From positions 1 through 64,000 of the forward strand of contig NZ_JAGGLG010000007.1 of the NCBI RefSeq assembly GCF_017874315.1: a DNA stretch of 64,000 nucleotides, in the 5' to 3' direction. The stretch comes from Symbiobacterium terraclitae (GTDB taxonomy: Bacteria; Bacillota; Sulfobacillia; Symbiobacteriales; Symbiobacteriaceae). The translations under genes were made by a program, and so were the position numbers. This document shows, one piece after another, positions 41,701 to 50,322 of this stretch (position 1 is its first letter; each line of letters opens with the position of its first letter). The notes under the pieces were generated by a model that was not told the origin of the DNA, did not search any database, and worked only from the letters and a program-made list of their open reading frames with translations.

Positions 41701-42160
41701 GGACGAGGCCAGGGAGGCCGGCAACCCCAGGGAGGCGGCCGGCCACCTGGAGGCGGCCTGCCGGCTCTACCAGGGCGACCTGCTGGCCGACGATCCCTAC
41801 ACGCTGAGCGAGCTGCGCGAGCACTGGCGCGCCCGCTACGCCGAAGCGCTGGACTGGTTGGGCGAGTACTACTGGCACGAGGCGGGCGTCCCGAGCCGGG
41901 CCATCACCTCCTTCCAGCGCCGCCTGGCCCTCGACGACAGCCACGAGCCCACCCACCAGTCGCTGATCCGGATCTATTTGGAGACCGGCCAGATCGACCG
42001 CGCCCGGCAGCAGTACGCCGCGTGCCGGGAGGCGCTGGCCAGCCAGCTGGGCGTCGAGCCGTCGGCGTCGACGGAGGCGCTGCACCAGCTCGCCATCGCA
42101 ATGGAAAACGAGGGGCAGCCCGGACCGGAGCCGCCCGCCGCCCCCCGCAAACGCAAGTAG
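38780..42160 (+). CDS. Large STAND/TPR transcriptional regulator with C-terminal winged helix and BTAD, probably starting at CTG
   Basis: The protein has 1126 aa. LATKLLRPK and LPRPHL precede a STAND NTPase domain with Walker A AGHGKTS (G48-T52) and Walker B HMIVLDDFHL. About 390-800 are TPR-like helices, as in MalT. The C-terminus has an OmpR-type winged helix (about 865-955) and a bacterial transcriptional activator domain (about 970-1105). CTG 38780 has GAGGAGGGG 6 nt upstream; the first ATG/GTG/TTG in frame, GTG 38903, falls inside the NTPase fold. It should bind ATP and an effector, perhaps the divergent peptide. Confidence 0.82.
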   Translation: MNAERELPLATKLLRPKAARFYLPRPHLAELLREGLSRRLTVLLASAGHGKTSTLASFAAEAGVPVLWIQLDPADSQVYTFLRYLALGIQQELGGGNSLLRALENGGPLEDPVPLLLADLQACPGHHMIVLDDFHLIDRESPVVGLIQRLLQYLGEQTHLYVCSRTALPFSTARLKVIQEAGEITEDDLRFSREEITAFLSGLTGQDASPEELEQVEHLTEGWSAALVLLASAARRRGGLGPLLSGGLPGDLFAYLAEEVLGSLDPHMQAFMEESSILDVLSPTICDEVLERQDSAAMLNQLSSSSLLVIQVGPDAYRYHHLLQRFLQDRLRARESGDFARLCKQAGDWYVQREEPEEAVKHYLRGGWLQEAAGLAESLAPEWLRAHRLERLQTLLAELPQSIKEQYPWITLCEARYLLHSGQGDHAVGMARLALRAFGEYGDRRGQFHAHMLLADCFAVRQEFAAGEAELAKAKELLEPDFRHEEALLLLRRAGLAYMADRDPSEAEADLRRSLALYVELGDLLGEAAVSDLLGVVRAQQGDYGTAIQLLERTVEIARSLGEPAHEVGINLAWVYLEVGRFADVVALCEPILASSARKMRRLYAGMYLLVAYTRLAEFAKAAALASTVNALVEETGSAEAKTALTANLACLYRLAGQSQASVPFANEALHLARAGDLSHLQFPIRTHAVLLHLFYTGNAGKAAQIAERTLVRQDKQATVLQRVILTLALAVARFRLTRTESRPEAVRILQDGLTDCQRRGAEFFVLHEWQLALAAVIYGLAYDVQAEFCLRLIRKMAEDLPRPVRQAGIPVADPELRVLPAAWQALPDDEIRETFASLLTASDRKRVVTLATGPSPLTIQVLGPLAVTVGDTAIDVRALKRRKSGQLLTLLVANEGPLPREQVIEQLWPDLDASAADTSLRVSLHHLRRLLEPHLGGKAKSRYIHTEGGLVWFSRHPEVQIDLDRFREALRRADEAREAGNPREAAGHLEAACRLYQGDLLADDPYTLSELREHWRARYAEALDWLGEYYWHEAGVPSRAITSFQRRLALDDSHEPTHQSLIRIYLETGQIDRARQQYAACREALASQLGVEPSASTEALHQLAIAMENEGQPGPEPPAAPRKRK

Positions 42161-42262
42161 AAACCGAGGGGGCAGCCCTGGCCGACGGCCGCCCCCGCGG
42201 GTGCATGGAGAAAACGAGGGGGCAGCCCGGTCCGGAGCCGCCGGCCGACCCTGCAAGGCGCA
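42101..42262 (+). repeat. About 55-bp degenerate tandem repeat at the end of the STAND/BTAD gene
   Basis: Three copies near 42101, 42158 and 42205 share AACGAGGGGCAGCCCGG or a close variant followed by a CCG-rich stretch. Copy 1 encodes the Pro-rich C-terminus of the regulator and its stop; copies 2 and 3 are untranslated. The array lies just before the terminator. Confidence 0.7.
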
Positions 42263-42270
42263 GATGAACC

Positions 42271-42302
42271 GGATCCCCCGGCGGGACACAGCCGGGGGAT
42301 CC
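42271..42302 (+). terminator. Terminator of the STAND/BTAD regulator
   Basis: GGATCCCCCGGC and GCCGGGGGATCC form a perfect 12-bp stem with an 8-nt loop; GCTTTTCG follows. Confidence 0.85.
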
Positions 42303-42357
42303 GCTTTTCGTACGCTGTATGCTCTCCGGGGCACACGGCCCCTCGTCAGCAGCCCGC

Positions 42358-42549
42358 TCAGGTGAAGCGCGGAGCCGGCGCCGAGGAGGCTGCCGAACCG
42401 CCCCCGCCCACGTGGGAGGCGCAGGACGAAACCAGCACGCGGGTGCTGCCCTTGCAGTGCGGGCAGACCACCTCGTCGCGCCGGCTGTAGGCCACCAGCT
42501 CCTCGAACCGGTGGCCGCACTGCTCACACTCGAAGCGATAGAACGGCAC
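42358..42549 (-). CDS. FmdB-family zinc ribbon protein
   Basis: A 63-aa protein. The zinc ribbon has ECEQCGHRFEE and VVCPHCKG, i.e. two C-x-x-C pairs, and the start MPFYRFECEQCG is typical of the FmdB regulator family. The tail is Gly/Ser/Ala-rich with one extra Cys. Role unknown; these proteins are often found next to unrelated genes. Confidence 0.85.
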   Translation of the reverse strand: MPFYRFECEQCGHRFEELVAYSRRDEVVCPHCKGSTRVLVSSCASHVGGGGSAASSAPAPRFT

Positions 42550-42914
42550 CCCAAGTCACCTCGCCCAGCTACCTCTGCAAGTACGTCTGCAAGATCCACA
42601 GGGCTCCTGCCAGGAGCCACACGATCACACCAGGTCAGACCGGCGGCAGGACACGCCTGCCTTTCCGCGGGGCACCTCAGGCGCCCGTGCTGCAGGTCTC
42701 CCCTCGCCTCGCCACCGCTCGTCCACTCCCTCGCTGACCCTATACCCCGTACGGTATAAAGATAGACCGGTCGCCGCGCTCGTGTCAAGTCCCGCCCATG
42801 CGCTTCCTCGGCTGGCAGCGAGCCGCCATCATGCCCAGGTATTGATCATGGCCCGGCCAACCCCGCACTTTTACACTTGGAGGTAGCTGCGTATATGAAT
42901 CGGAGGGTCATGTA
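42550..42914. other. Divergent region between the FmdB-like and YdjM-like genes
   Basis: About 365 bp. It contains the palindrome at 42741 and, on its right, the ribosome site (GGAGGG) of the YdjM-like gene. No further gene is supported. Confidence 0.45.
42741..42758. promoter_or_regulatory. Palindrome TATACC-N6-GGTATA
   Basis: TATACCCCGTACGGTATA has 6-bp perfect arms. It resembles CsoR/RcnR-type metal-sensor boxes in its TACCCC core, but the centre is less regular than at 48108. It may control the FmdB-like or the YdjM-like gene. Confidence 0.4.
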
Positions 42915-43760
42915 GTGGATTCGCTTACCCATATGCTGATGGGCCACGCGCTGGGCGCGCTGGCCACGACCGTGACGCCTGAAGCGGGCCCCGGCGTCTA
43001 CTGGGCGGCCTTCCTGGGCAACTCGCTTCCAGACCTGGACGTCCCCGTCAGCCTCCTGCTGCGCCGGGGCATCACGCTGCACCGCACATTTACGCACACC
43101 CTGGCCGGAGCGGTCGCCCTCACCGCGGGCACCGCACTCGCGCTGCGGGCGCGCTTTCCCGCGTCCAGCCTGCTGCTCCTGGGCCTCTGGACGCTGCTGG
43201 GCATCCTCGCACACCTGGCGGTCGACGGCCTGAACCTGTTCGGCGTGCGGCCATTCTGGCCCGTCAGCGACCGCCGCCTGGAAGTGGGCGTGCTGCACAT
43301 CACCGACCCCGTCCTCCTGCTCATGCTGGGGCTTCCGGCGCTGGGCGCGGCCGCCGGCTGGAACCCCGTCTCCTGGGTGGGCAGCTCCTTCCTCGTCATG
43401 TGGGCGTACGTGCTGACCCGCATCCGCGCCGCCAACCGGCTGATCAGGGAGCTGCTGGACGAGGGAGCCCGGCGGGCCCGCATCGTGCCCTGGTACAGCT
43501 CGTGGCGCTACATCGCCGAGACCGACTACGGCGTCGAGTTCGGCCGCTGGCACCGGGGCGAGCGCATCGTGCTGGAGACCTTCCCCCGCTGGGAGGACCC
43601 GCGCATCGCCGCCTCGCTCTCCGACCCCCGTGTCAGCCAGTTCCTGTGCGAGGCCGAGTATCCCGTCGCCCGGGTGGAGGCGCACGAGGTGGTCTGGAGC
43701 GACGCCCTCCGCCGCCTGCGGGCCGACTTCCGGCCGCTGCGCATCCCGGTGGAGTCGTGA
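42915..43760 (+). CDS. YdjM-type membrane-bound metal-dependent hydrolase
   Basis: A 281-aa protein. The N-terminal part has DSLTHMLMGHALGA and SLPDLDVP, then HRTFTHTLAG and HLAVDGLN, the His/Asp motifs of the YdjM/PF04307 family, between three or four transmembrane helices (to about residue 175). The C-terminal 100 residues are soluble. GTG 42915 has GGAGGG 7 nt upstream. Substrate unknown; homologues are linked to SOS or lipid contexts, but that is not shown here. Confidence 0.8.
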   Translation: MDSLTHMLMGHALGALATTVTPEAGPGVYWAAFLGNSLPDLDVPVSLLLRRGITLHRTFTHTLAGAVALTAGTALALRARFPASSLLLLGLWTLLGILAHLAVDGLNLFGVRPFWPVSDRRLEVGVLHITDPVLLLMLGLPALGAAAGWNPVSWVGSSFLVMWAYVLTRIRAANRLIRELLDEGARRARIVPWYSSWRYIAETDYGVEFGRWHRGERIVLETFPRWEDPRIAASLSDPRVSQFLCEAEYPVARVEAHEVVWSDALRRLRADFRPLRIPVES

Positions 43761-43798
43761 GATCAGCATCCTGGCGGGCCGCTGAGCCGCCCCTCTGA

Positions 43799-43824
43799 GC
43801 CCCTCTGCCTGGGGACGGAGGGGC
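43799..43824 (+). terminator. Terminator of the YdjM-like gene
   Basis: GCCCCTC pairs with GAGGGGC across a 12-nt loop, and GTTCTTCTTG follows. The 140 bp from here to the sulfate operon show no recognisable riboswitch. Confidence 0.65.
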
Positions 43825-43963
43825 GTTCTTCTTGTCCGAGCGATTCCTCCGCCTGACGGAAGTCGATTCCTGTCGGGAATGGTACGACCATGCTCGGCCC
43901 CTTCGGGGTTCGCGTATCGGTGAAGCAGCCGACGCACACGTCGTGAGGAGGGTGAACATAACC

Positions 43964-45019
43964 ATGCGCAGGAACCCGAAGCTCGGTGCTGCGCTCCTCG
44001 GCCTGCTCCTGTTCCTCCCCGCCTGTACCGGCCGCCCCGCAGCGGACCCGGCCGCCGCCACCCCGCCACCTGCCCGGAAGGCAGGGGCCGTCGAGATTCT
44101 CAACGTCTCCTACGACCCCACCCGCGAGTTCTACGAGGAGTTCAACGCCGCCTTCGCCCGGCACTACGAGGCCGAAACCGGCCGCAAGGTCACGGTGAAG
44201 CAGTCCCACGGCGGCTCGGGCAAGCAGGCCCGCTCCGTGATCGACGGGCTGGAGGCCGACGTGGTCACGCTGGCCCTGGCGTACGACATCGATGCGCTGG
44301 CCGAAGCGGGGCTGATCCCGGAGGACTGGCAGGCCAGGCTGCCCCAGAACAGCGCCCCGTACACGTCCACCATCGTCTTCCTGGTGCGCAAGGGGAACCC
44401 CATGGACATCAGGGACTGGGATGACCTTGCCCGCCCGGGCGTCTCGGTGATCACGCCGAACCCGAAGACTTCGGGGGGCGCCCGGTGGAACTACCTGGCG
44501 GCGTGGGGGTATGCGCTCCGGCAGTACGGCGGCGACGAGGCCGCGGCCCGGGAGTTCGTGGCGCAGATCTTCCGGAACGTCCCGGTGCTGGACTCGGGGG
44601 CCCGGGGCGCCACCATCACCTTCGTGGAGCGCGGCATCGGCGACGTGCTGATCTCGTGGGAGAACGAGGCCTTCCTCGCCCTGAACGAGCTGGGAGGTGA
44701 CCAGTTCGAGATCGTGGTCCCCTCGCTCTCCATCCTGGCGGAGCCGCCGGTGACGGTGGTGGACCGGGTGGTCGACAAGCGGGGCACGCGCGACGTGGCC
44801 CAGGCATACCTTGAGTACCTCTACAGCGAGGAGGGTCAGGAGCTGGCCGCCCGCCACTACTACCGCCCGCGGATGGAGGAGATCGCCCGGAAGTACGCCT
44901 CGCGGTTCCCGGACATCGAGCTCTTCACCATCGAGGAGGTTTTCGGCGGGTGGAAGGAGGCGCAGCGGATCCACTTCGCCGACGGCGGCGTCTTCGACCA
45001 GCTCTACCAACCCCGCTGA
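43964..45019 (+). CDS. cysP: Sulfate/thiosulfate ABC transporter substrate-binding lipoprotein
   Basis: A 351-aa protein with a lipoprotein signal ([10 protein letters not shown], Cys21). The mature part has [29 protein letters not shown] and [12 protein letters not shown], the sulfate-binding protein motifs, and [16 protein letters not shown] near the ligand site. ATG 43964 follows GAGGAGGGTG. It is the first gene of the cysPTWA operon and delivers sulfate or thiosulfate to the permease. Confidence 0.92.
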   Translation: MRRNPKLGAALLGLLLFLPACTGRPAADPAAATPPPARKAGAVEILNVSYDPTREFYEEFNAAFARHYEAETGRKVTVKQSHGGSGKQARSVIDGLEADVVTLALAYDIDALAEAGLIPEDWQARLPQNSAPYTSTIVFLVRKGNPMDIRDWDDLARPGVSVITPNPKTSGGARWNYLAAWGYALRQYGGDEAAAREFVAQIFRNVPVLDSGARGATITFVERGIGDVLISWENEAFLALNELGGDQFEIVVPSLSILAEPPVTVVDRVVDKRGTRDVAQAYLEYLYSEEGQELAARHYYRPRMEEIARKYASRFPDIELFTIEEVFGGWKEAQRIHFADGGVFDQLYQPR

Positions 45020-45040
45020 ACTGCGGAAGGAGCGGTTGCG

Positions 45041-45871
45041 GTGCGGCGGAACGATCGTTCCATTCTGCCGGGGTTCGGCCTCTCCCTGGGCTTTACCGTG
45101 GTCTACCTCAGCCTGCTGGTGCTGATCCCCCTGTCGACGCTGGTGCTGAAGAGCGCCAGCCTGACTTGGCAGCAGTTCTGGGCCGAGATCACGTCCCCCA
45201 GGGTGCTGGCGGCCTACCGGCTCAGCTTCATCGCCTCGGGCTCCGCGGCGTTCATCAACGCCATCTTCGGGCTGGTGGTGGCCTGGGTGCTCACCCGCTA
45301 CCGGTTCCCGGGCCGGGCGGTCATCGACGGCCTGGTCGATCTGCCCTTCGCCCTGCCCACCGCCGTGGGCGGCGTGGCGCTGACGGCGCTCTACGCGCCC
45401 AACGGATGGATCGGCCAACTCCTGGGCCGGATGGGCGTGAAGGCCGCCTTCACCCCGCTCGGGATCGTGATCGCGCTGACCTTCATCGGCCTGCCCTTCG
45501 TCGTGCGGACCGTGCAGCCCGTCCTGCAGGCCGTGAGCGGCGAGACGGAGGAGGCAGCGGCCACCCTTGGCGCCTCCCGGTGGGCGACGTTCACCCGGGT
45601 GATCCTGCCCTCCATCCTGCCGGCGCTCCTCACCGGCTTCGCCCTGGCCTTTGCGCGCGGGCTGGGCGAATATGGCTCGGTGGTCTTCATATCCGGCAAC
45701 ATGCCCATGAAGACCGAGATCGCCCCGCTCCTGATCATGACCAAGCTGGAGCAGTTCGACTACGCCGGGGCTACGGCCATCGCGGTGGGGATGCTGGTGC
45801 TCTCGTTTGCGCTCCTCCTGGCTATCAACGCCATACAATGGTCCAGCCACCGGGGTGCCGGCGATGCGTGA
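45041..45871 (+). CDS. cysT: Sulfate ABC transporter permease CysT
   Basis: A 276-aa permease with six transmembrane segments. The EAA loop is [43 protein letters not shown] is the family signature (in part). GTG 45041. It forms a heterodimer with CysW. Its stop overlaps the CysW start by 8 bp. Confidence 0.92.
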   Translation: MRRNDRSILPGFGLSLGFTVVYLSLLVLIPLSTLVLKSASLTWQQFWAEITSPRVLAAYRLSFIASGSAAFINAIFGLVVAWVLTRYRFPGRAVIDGLVDLPFALPTAVGGVALTALYAPNGWIGQLLGRMGVKAAFTPLGIVIALTFIGLPFVVRTVQPVLQAVSGETEEAAATLGASRWATFTRVILPSILPALLTGFALAFARGLGEYGSVVFISGNMPMKTEIAPLLIMTKLEQFDYAGATAIAVGMLVLSFALLLAINAIQWSSHRGAGDA

Positions 45872-46709
45872 GTCAGCCCATGCCGAGCCCGCGCTGGTGC
45901 GCTGGATCCTGATCGCCACAGCCCTGTTCTTCCTGGCCTTGTTCCTCATCGCACCGGTCGTCGTGGTGTTCGTGGAGGCGTTCCAGAAGGGGTGGGCTGG
46001 CTACGTGTCAGCCATCCGTGACCCCGACGCCCTGGCCGCGCTGCGCCTCACGCTCACGGTCACCGCCATCGTGGTGCCGGTGAACCTCGTCGCCGGTCTC
46101 TCGGCCGCCTGGGCCCTCACCAGGTTCCGGTTTCCCGGAAAGAGCCTGCTGATCGCCCTGATCGACCTGCCCTTCGCCGTCTCTCCGGTGGTGACCGGCC
46201 TGATGTTCGTGCTCCTCTTCGGCTCCCATGGGGTGCTGGGACCGTGGCTGGCCGAACGGGGCCTCAAGGTGATCTTCGCCACCCCGGGCATCGTGCTGGC
46301 CACACTCTTCGTCACCCTCCCCATCATCGCGCGGGAGCTGATCCCGCTGATGCAGGTGCAGGGGGCCGACGAGGAGGAAGCGGCCCTCTCCCTCGGGGCC
46401 AACGCGTGGCAGACGTTCTGGCGGGTCACCCTGCCCAAGCTGCGGTGGGGCCTGCTCTACGGCGTGGTGCTCTGCAGCGCCCGGTCCATGGGGGAGTTCG
46501 GCGCGGTGTCGGTGGTGTCGGGGCACATCCGGGGCCGCACCAACACCCTTCCGCTCCACGTCGAGATTCTCTACAACGAGTACGACTTCACCGGCGCCTT
46601 CGCCGTTGCCTCGCTGCTGACCCTGCTGGCCCTCGTCACGCTGGTTGCGAAGGGTGTGGTGGAGTGGCGCTCGGAGAGACCAAATCCTGAGCGGAGAGAG
46701 GGAAAATGA
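45864..46709 (+). CDS. cysW: Sulfate ABC transporter permease CysW
   Basis: A 281-aa permease with six transmembrane segments. The EAA loop is [24 protein letters not shown] 45864 is chosen over the upstream in-frame start since it overlaps the cysT stop, as is usual in this operon. [19 protein letters not shown] is the CysW-type ending. Confidence 0.92.
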   Translation: MRESAHAEPALVRWILIATALFFLALFLIAPVVVVFVEAFQKGWAGYVSAIRDPDALAALRLTLTVTAIVVPVNLVAGLSAAWALTRFRFPGKSLLIALIDLPFAVSPVVTGLMFVLLFGSHGVLGPWLAERGLKVIFATPGIVLATLFVTLPIIARELIPLMQVQGADEEEAALSLGANAWQTFWRVTLPKLRWGLLYGVVLCSARSMGEFGAVSVVSGHIRGRTNTLPLHVEILYNEYDFTGAFAVASLLTLLALVTLVAKGVVEWRSERPNPERREGK

Positions 46710-47791
46710 GCATTCAGGTTCGTCACCTGATGAAGCGGTTCGGTGACTTCGCCGCCCTGCGGGATGTGAGTCTCGACATACCCGACGGCAAACTGGTCGC
46801 CCTGCTGGGCCCGTCCGGTTCAGGCAAGACCACCCTGCTGCGCATCATTGCAGGGCTGGAGCAGCAGGACGAGGGTGTGGTGCTGTTCGACGGCAAGAAC
46901 TATACCTACCGCAACTTCCGGGAACGCAGGGTGGGCTTCGTCTTCCAGCACTACGCGCTGTTCTACCACACCACCGTGTTCGAGAACGTGGCGTTCGGCC
47001 TCCGGGTCAAGCCCAGGGCACAGCGGCCGTCGGAGGCCGAGATCCGCAGAAGGGTGCAGGACCTGCTGCAGCTCGTCCATCTCGAGGGCATGGCGGATCG
47101 GTACCCGTCGCAGCTCTCAGGCGGCCAGCGACAGCGGGTGGCGCTGGCCCGGGCGCTGGCCATCGAGCCCAAGGTCCTGCTCCTGGATGAGCCCTTCGGC
47201 GCCCTCGACGCCAAGGTGCGCGAGGAGCTGCGGCGCTGGCTGCGGCGGCTCCACGACGAGCTGCACATCACCACGGTACTCGTCACCCACGACCAGGATG
47301 AGGCGCTGGAGGTGGCCGACCAGATCGTGGTGATGAACCAGGGGCGCGTGGAGCAGATCGGCACGCCCGAGGAGGTCTACGAGCACCCGGTCAACCCCTT
47401 CGTCTGCCAGTTCCTGGGCGGCACCAACGTCCTGCCCGGCCGCCTCGACCGGGGTCGGATGCGCATCGGCCCCCTGGAGGTGGAGGTCCCCGGGCACCAG
47501 GATGTGCGGGACACCCCGGCGCTGGGCTACGTCCGGCCTCACGAGCTGGTGGTGCACAGGGATGCCGTCGGCGAGGGCGGCGGACTGCCCATGCTCGTGA
47601 AGAACATCCACGTGATCGGCCCCCTGGTGCGCGTGGAGCTGGGCCGGACCGACACCGGCGAGTCGATCGAGGCGGAGCTGGCGAAGGACCGGTTCCGGGA
47701 GCTGGGGCTCACCGTGGGCGAGAGCGTGTTCGTGACGCCGCGCCGGCTGCGGGTGTTCCTGGGCGACGCCGAGGTCGGCCTGGCTCATTAG
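46706..47791 (+). CDS. cysA: Sulfate ABC transporter ATP-binding protein CysA
   Basis: A 361-aa ATPase. Walker [10 protein letters not shown] (about residues 35-43), signature [15 protein letters not shown] and Walker [12 protein letters not shown] are intact. The C-terminal 120 residues form the TOBE-type regulatory domain. It overlaps the cysW stop by 4 bp and powers the importer. Confidence 0.94.
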   Translation: MSIQVRHLMKRFGDFAALRDVSLDIPDGKLVALLGPSGSGKTTLLRIIAGLEQQDEGVVLFDGKNYTYRNFRERRVGFVFQHYALFYHTTVFENVAFGLRVKPRAQRPSEAEIRRRVQDLLQLVHLEGMADRYPSQLSGGQRQRVALARALAIEPKVLLLDEPFGALDAKVREELRRWLRRLHDELHITTVLVTHDQDEALEVADQIVVMNQGRVEQIGTPEEVYEHPVNPFVCQFLGGTNVLPGRLDRGRMRIGPLEVEVPGHQDVRDTPALGYVRPHELVVHRDAVGEGGGLPMLVKNIHVIGPLVRVELGRTDTGESIEAELAKDRFRELGLTVGESVFVTPRRLRVFLGDAEVGLAH

Positions 47792-47796
47792 GAAAA

Positions 47797-47826
47797 GGAG
47801 GCCCGGTGGCAGTCCACCGGGCCTCC
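47797..47826. terminator. Bidirectional terminator between cysA and the CopZ-like gene
   Basis: GGAGGCCCGGTGG and CCACCGGGCCTCC form a perfect 13-bp stem with a 4-nt loop. On the minus strand TTTTCC follows. Confidence 0.85.
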
Positions 47827-47848
47827 TCATGTGCGTGTACGCAAGCGA

Positions 47849-48043
47849 CTAGGCGACTGAGATCACCTGGTAGCCCTCGTCCTCGATGGCCGCCTTGACC
47901 GCCTCGAGGTCCACGTTCCCGTCGAACCGGGCCTCCCCGACCTTCACCTCGAGGTTCTCGATGCCCGGGATGGCAGACAGCGCCCGCTTGACGCCCATCA
48001 CGCAGTGGTTGCAGCTCATGCCCGCGATCTTGACGGTGGTCAT
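47849..48043 (-). CDS. CopZ-like heavy-metal-associated domain protein
   Basis: A 64-aa HMA domain. GMSCNHC is the metal-binding M-x-C-x-x-C motif at residues 8-14. It probably carries copper(I). ATG 48043 is used; GTG 48055 is nearer to GGAGGAG and is possible. A CsoR-like operator and a promoter lie upstream. No copper ATPase is next to it, which is unusual for copZ. Confidence 0.85.
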   Translation of the reverse strand: MTTVKIAGMSCNHCVMGVKRALSAIPGIENLEVKVGEARFDGNVDLEAVKAAIEDEGYQVISVA

Positions 48044-48107
48044 CCTGAAACTCACGCTCCTCCTCGCCGGTGGTACACGTACCCCCTGCAGTTTCGCAAG
48101 CCTTGAT

Positions 48108-48124
48108 GTACCCCTACGGGGTAC
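48108..48124 (-). promoter_or_regulatory. CsoR-like operator GTACCCCTACGGGGTAC
   Basis: A near-perfect 17-bp palindrome with the TACCCC...GGGGTA core of CsoR sites (as known at Bacillus copZA). It lies about 15 bp downstream of the -10 element of the CopZ-like gene, so repression by blocking the start of elongation is expected and is relieved by copper. Confidence 0.65.
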
Positions 48125-48139
48125 GGGTTCACAGATCCA

Positions 48140-48168
48140 TCGTAAACCCTCGCACCGCAAACCGTCAA
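48140..48168 (-). promoter_or_regulatory. Promoter of the CopZ-like gene
   Basis: On the minus strand TTGACG, 17 bp and TTACGA. Confidence 0.5.
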
Positions 48169-48199
48169 TACCTGATCCAGGCCGCGGCGCACCGCGGCA

Positions 48200-49318
48200 T
48201 CAGCCGGCGGTGAGCCGCTCCTTCGTCCAGCTGGTCAGCACCCGGCAGCCCGTCTCGGTGACGACCACGTCGTCCTCGATGCGCACGCCGCCCACGCCGG
48301 GCAGGTAGACGCCGGGCTCGATGGTGACCACGTTGCCCGGCCGCAGGCGCTTCGGGTTTCCAGCCACCACGTAGGGCTCCTCGTGGATCTCGAGCCCGAG
48401 CCCGTGGCCGGTGCGGTGGATGAAGTACTCGCCGTAGCCCGCCTCCTCGATCACGCGCCGGGCCGCGCGGTCCACGTCGCCCAGGGCGACGCCCGGCTTC
48501 ACCGCGGCGATGGCCGCGCGGTTGGCCGCCAGCACCACGTCGTAGACCCGGGCCAGCTCCTCCGGCCACTCGCCGCAGCAGACGGTGCGGGTGATGTCGG
48601 AGCGGTATCCCCGGTACAGCGCCCCGAAGTCCATCAGGACCACCTGACCGCGCTCCAGCACGCGGTCGCCGGTCTCGCCGTGGGGCAGGGCGGAGGCCGG
48701 GCCGAAGAGCACGTGGGTCGGGAAGGCGACCCCCTCTGCCCCGGCGGCGGCCATGGCGTCCTCGAGCGTGCGGGCGAGCTCCCGCTCGGTGATGCCGGGA
48801 CGGATGGCCTTCATCGCCACGTCCAGCGCCGGTCCCAGGAGGTCGGCTGCCCTCTGGATCCGCGCGACCTCGTCGTCGCCCTTGCACTCCCGCAGGTCAG
48901 ACAGCACCGGGCTCAGGTCGGCCACCGAGCCCAGGAGGGCGCCGGGCGCCAGTCCGAGGGCGCCGGCCACCCGCACCAGCTGGCCGACGGGGAACGCCTC
49001 CTGCTCCAGCGCGAGCGCGCCGCCGCCCGCGCCGGCCTCCCGCAGCAGCCCGGCGAGCCGGGCGAAGGGATCCTCGCCGTCGCTCCAGGTGACCAGCCGC
49101 AGGGCGGTCGCCGCGCGGGCGCTCTCCTCCTCCAGCGCCGGCAGCAGCAGCACGGGGTCGCCGTCGGCGGGGACGAGCAGCCCCGAGAACCGCTTGCTGG
49201 GGTTGGACCAGCCGGTCAGGTAGCGCATGCTGGTAGGGTGCGTCACCAGCCCGGCCGCCATGCCGAGCCGGCGCAGCGCCGCGCGTATCGCCCCGAACCG
49301 GGCGTTGCTCTCGTTCAC
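48200..49318 (-). CDS. M24 family Xaa-Pro peptidase
   Basis: A 372-aa protein. The N-terminal creatinase-like domain (about 1-140) has HPTSMRYLTGWSNPSKR. The C-terminal pita-bread domain has metal ligands in MDFGALYRGYRSDITRT (two Asp), HRTGHGLGLEIHE (His), IEPGVYLP (Glu) and VRIEDDVVV (Glu). GTG 49318 has AGGAGG 9 nt upstream. It removes N-terminal residues before proline or acts on small peptides. It is divergent from the Cof-type phosphatase. Confidence 0.88.
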   Translation of the reverse strand: MNESNARFGAIRAALRRLGMAAGLVTHPTSMRYLTGWSNPSKRFSGLLVPADGDPVLLLPALEEESARAATALRLVTWSDGEDPFARLAGLLREAGAGGGALALEQEAFPVGQLVRVAGALGLAPGALLGSVADLSPVLSDLRECKGDDEVARIQRAADLLGPALDVAMKAIRPGITERELARTLEDAMAAAGAEGVAFPTHVLFGPASALPHGETGDRVLERGQVVLMDFGALYRGYRSDITRTVCCGEWPEELARVYDVVLAANRAAIAAVKPGVALGDVDRAARRVIEEAGYGEYFIHRTGHGLGLEIHEEPYVVAGNPKRLRPGNVVTIEPGVYLPGVGGVRIEDDVVVTETGCRVLTSWTKERLTAG

Positions 49319-49396
49319 GGTCGTTGCCTCCTTCGCACATTTGCGTCCAGGACTGCTTCTGCCCCGGCGGCGGCTCCTCCTCCCAGTTTACACTCG

Positions 49397-49425
49397 TTGA
49401 CCGTTCGCTATCGGCATGCTTACAC
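49397..49425 (+). promoter_or_regulatory. Promoter of the Cof-type phosphatase gene
   Basis: TTGACC, 17 bp and TTACAC, about 28 bp before the start codon. Confidence 0.5.
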
Positions 49426-49452
49426 TGAGTGGGCAAGGAGGATGCCAGACTC

Positions 49453-50274
49453 ATGACGGATCTCCCCGTTCGCATGCTTGCACTGGACATGGACGGAACG
49501 CTGCTCCGCTCAGACGAGACGATCTCCCCGCGGAACCAGGCGGCCGTGGCCGCCTGCCTCGAGCGGGACATTGCGGTCGTGCTGGCCACGGGACGCTTCT
49601 ACCCGGGCGTCACGCCGTACCTGAACTGCTGGCCCGGCAGCCCGATATGGGTCGCCGCCTGCAACGGGGCGCTGCTCTACGCCCCCGGGGAGGACGAGCC
49701 CTTCAGCACCCGGGTCGTGGACCCGTCCCTGGCGCGCGCGGTGGTCGCCTGGGCCGGCGCGCAGGGCGTCTACGTGAAGGTCTACGTCGACGACCTGGTC
49801 CTGGTCAACAGGATGACGGAGGAGACCCGGGCCTTTATGCGGCGGTACGGGCCGCGGGTCCGGGTGGAGCGGGATCTCGCGGCCGCGCTGCAGCGGGGAG
49901 CCGCCAAGATCCTCCTCTTCGCCGACGTGAACGAGATCCCGGCGCTGGAACGGGAGGTGTGTGCGCGCTGGGGCGCCGGGCTGGAGGTGACGGGCTCGGA
50001 ACCCTACGTGCTGGAGCTGACGGCCCCCGGCGCCACGAAGGGCGACGCGCTCCGAACCCTGGCGGAGCGGCTGGGGATCGACCGCAGACAGGTGGCCGCC
50101 ATCGGCAATGAGCGCAACGACCTGTCGATGATCCTCTGGGCGGGCCGCGGGGCCACGGTGCAGAATGCGAACGCGGCGGTGCGGGAGGTGGCGCCGCGGG
50201 TGGTCGGCCACCACGACGCGGACGGCGTGGCCGAGTTCATTGAATCCTTCCTGGCCCCGCCCGGGGCGGTGTAG
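49453..50274 (+). CDS. Cof-type HAD phosphatase
   Basis: A 273-aa protein. LDMDGTLL (motif I, with nucleophile and acid Asp) is near residues 10-17; GRFYPGV, AKILLF, and GNERNDLSMI (motif IV Asp pair) complete the HAD fold with a Cof cap. It removes phosphate from sugar or nucleotide phosphates. ATG 49453 follows AAGGAGG 11 nt upstream; GTG 49429 is possible but has no ribosome site. Confidence 0.88.
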   Translation: MTDLPVRMLALDMDGTLLRSDETISPRNQAAVAACLERDIAVVLATGRFYPGVTPYLNCWPGSPIWVAACNGALLYAPGEDEPFSTRVVDPSLARAVVAWAGAQGVYVKVYVDDLVLVNRMTEETRAFMRRYGPRVRVERDLAAALQRGAAKILLFADVNEIPALEREVCARWGAGLEVTGSEPYVLELTAPGATKGDALRTLAERLGIDRRQVAAIGNERNDLSMILWAGRGATVQNANAAVREVAPRVVGHHDADGVAEFIESFLAPPGAV

Positions 50275-50278
50275 GCGA

Positions 50279-50307
50279 GGCGGCGCAGCCTGTCCGGCTG
50301 CGCCGCC
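50279..50307. terminator. Bidirectional terminator
   Basis: GGCGGCGCAGCC and GGCTGCGCCGCC form a perfect 12-bp stem with a 5-nt loop, between the convergent Cof and chemoreceptor genes; TTCCC follows on the plus strand. Confidence 0.7.
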
Positions 50308-50322
50308 TTCCCATTCCGCTGC

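Noticed and set aside
43825-43963. Riboswitch or T-box in the cysP leader
   Set aside because: A small CCCC-TTC-GGGG hairpin is present, but no SAM, T-box or other known conserved core could be recognised.
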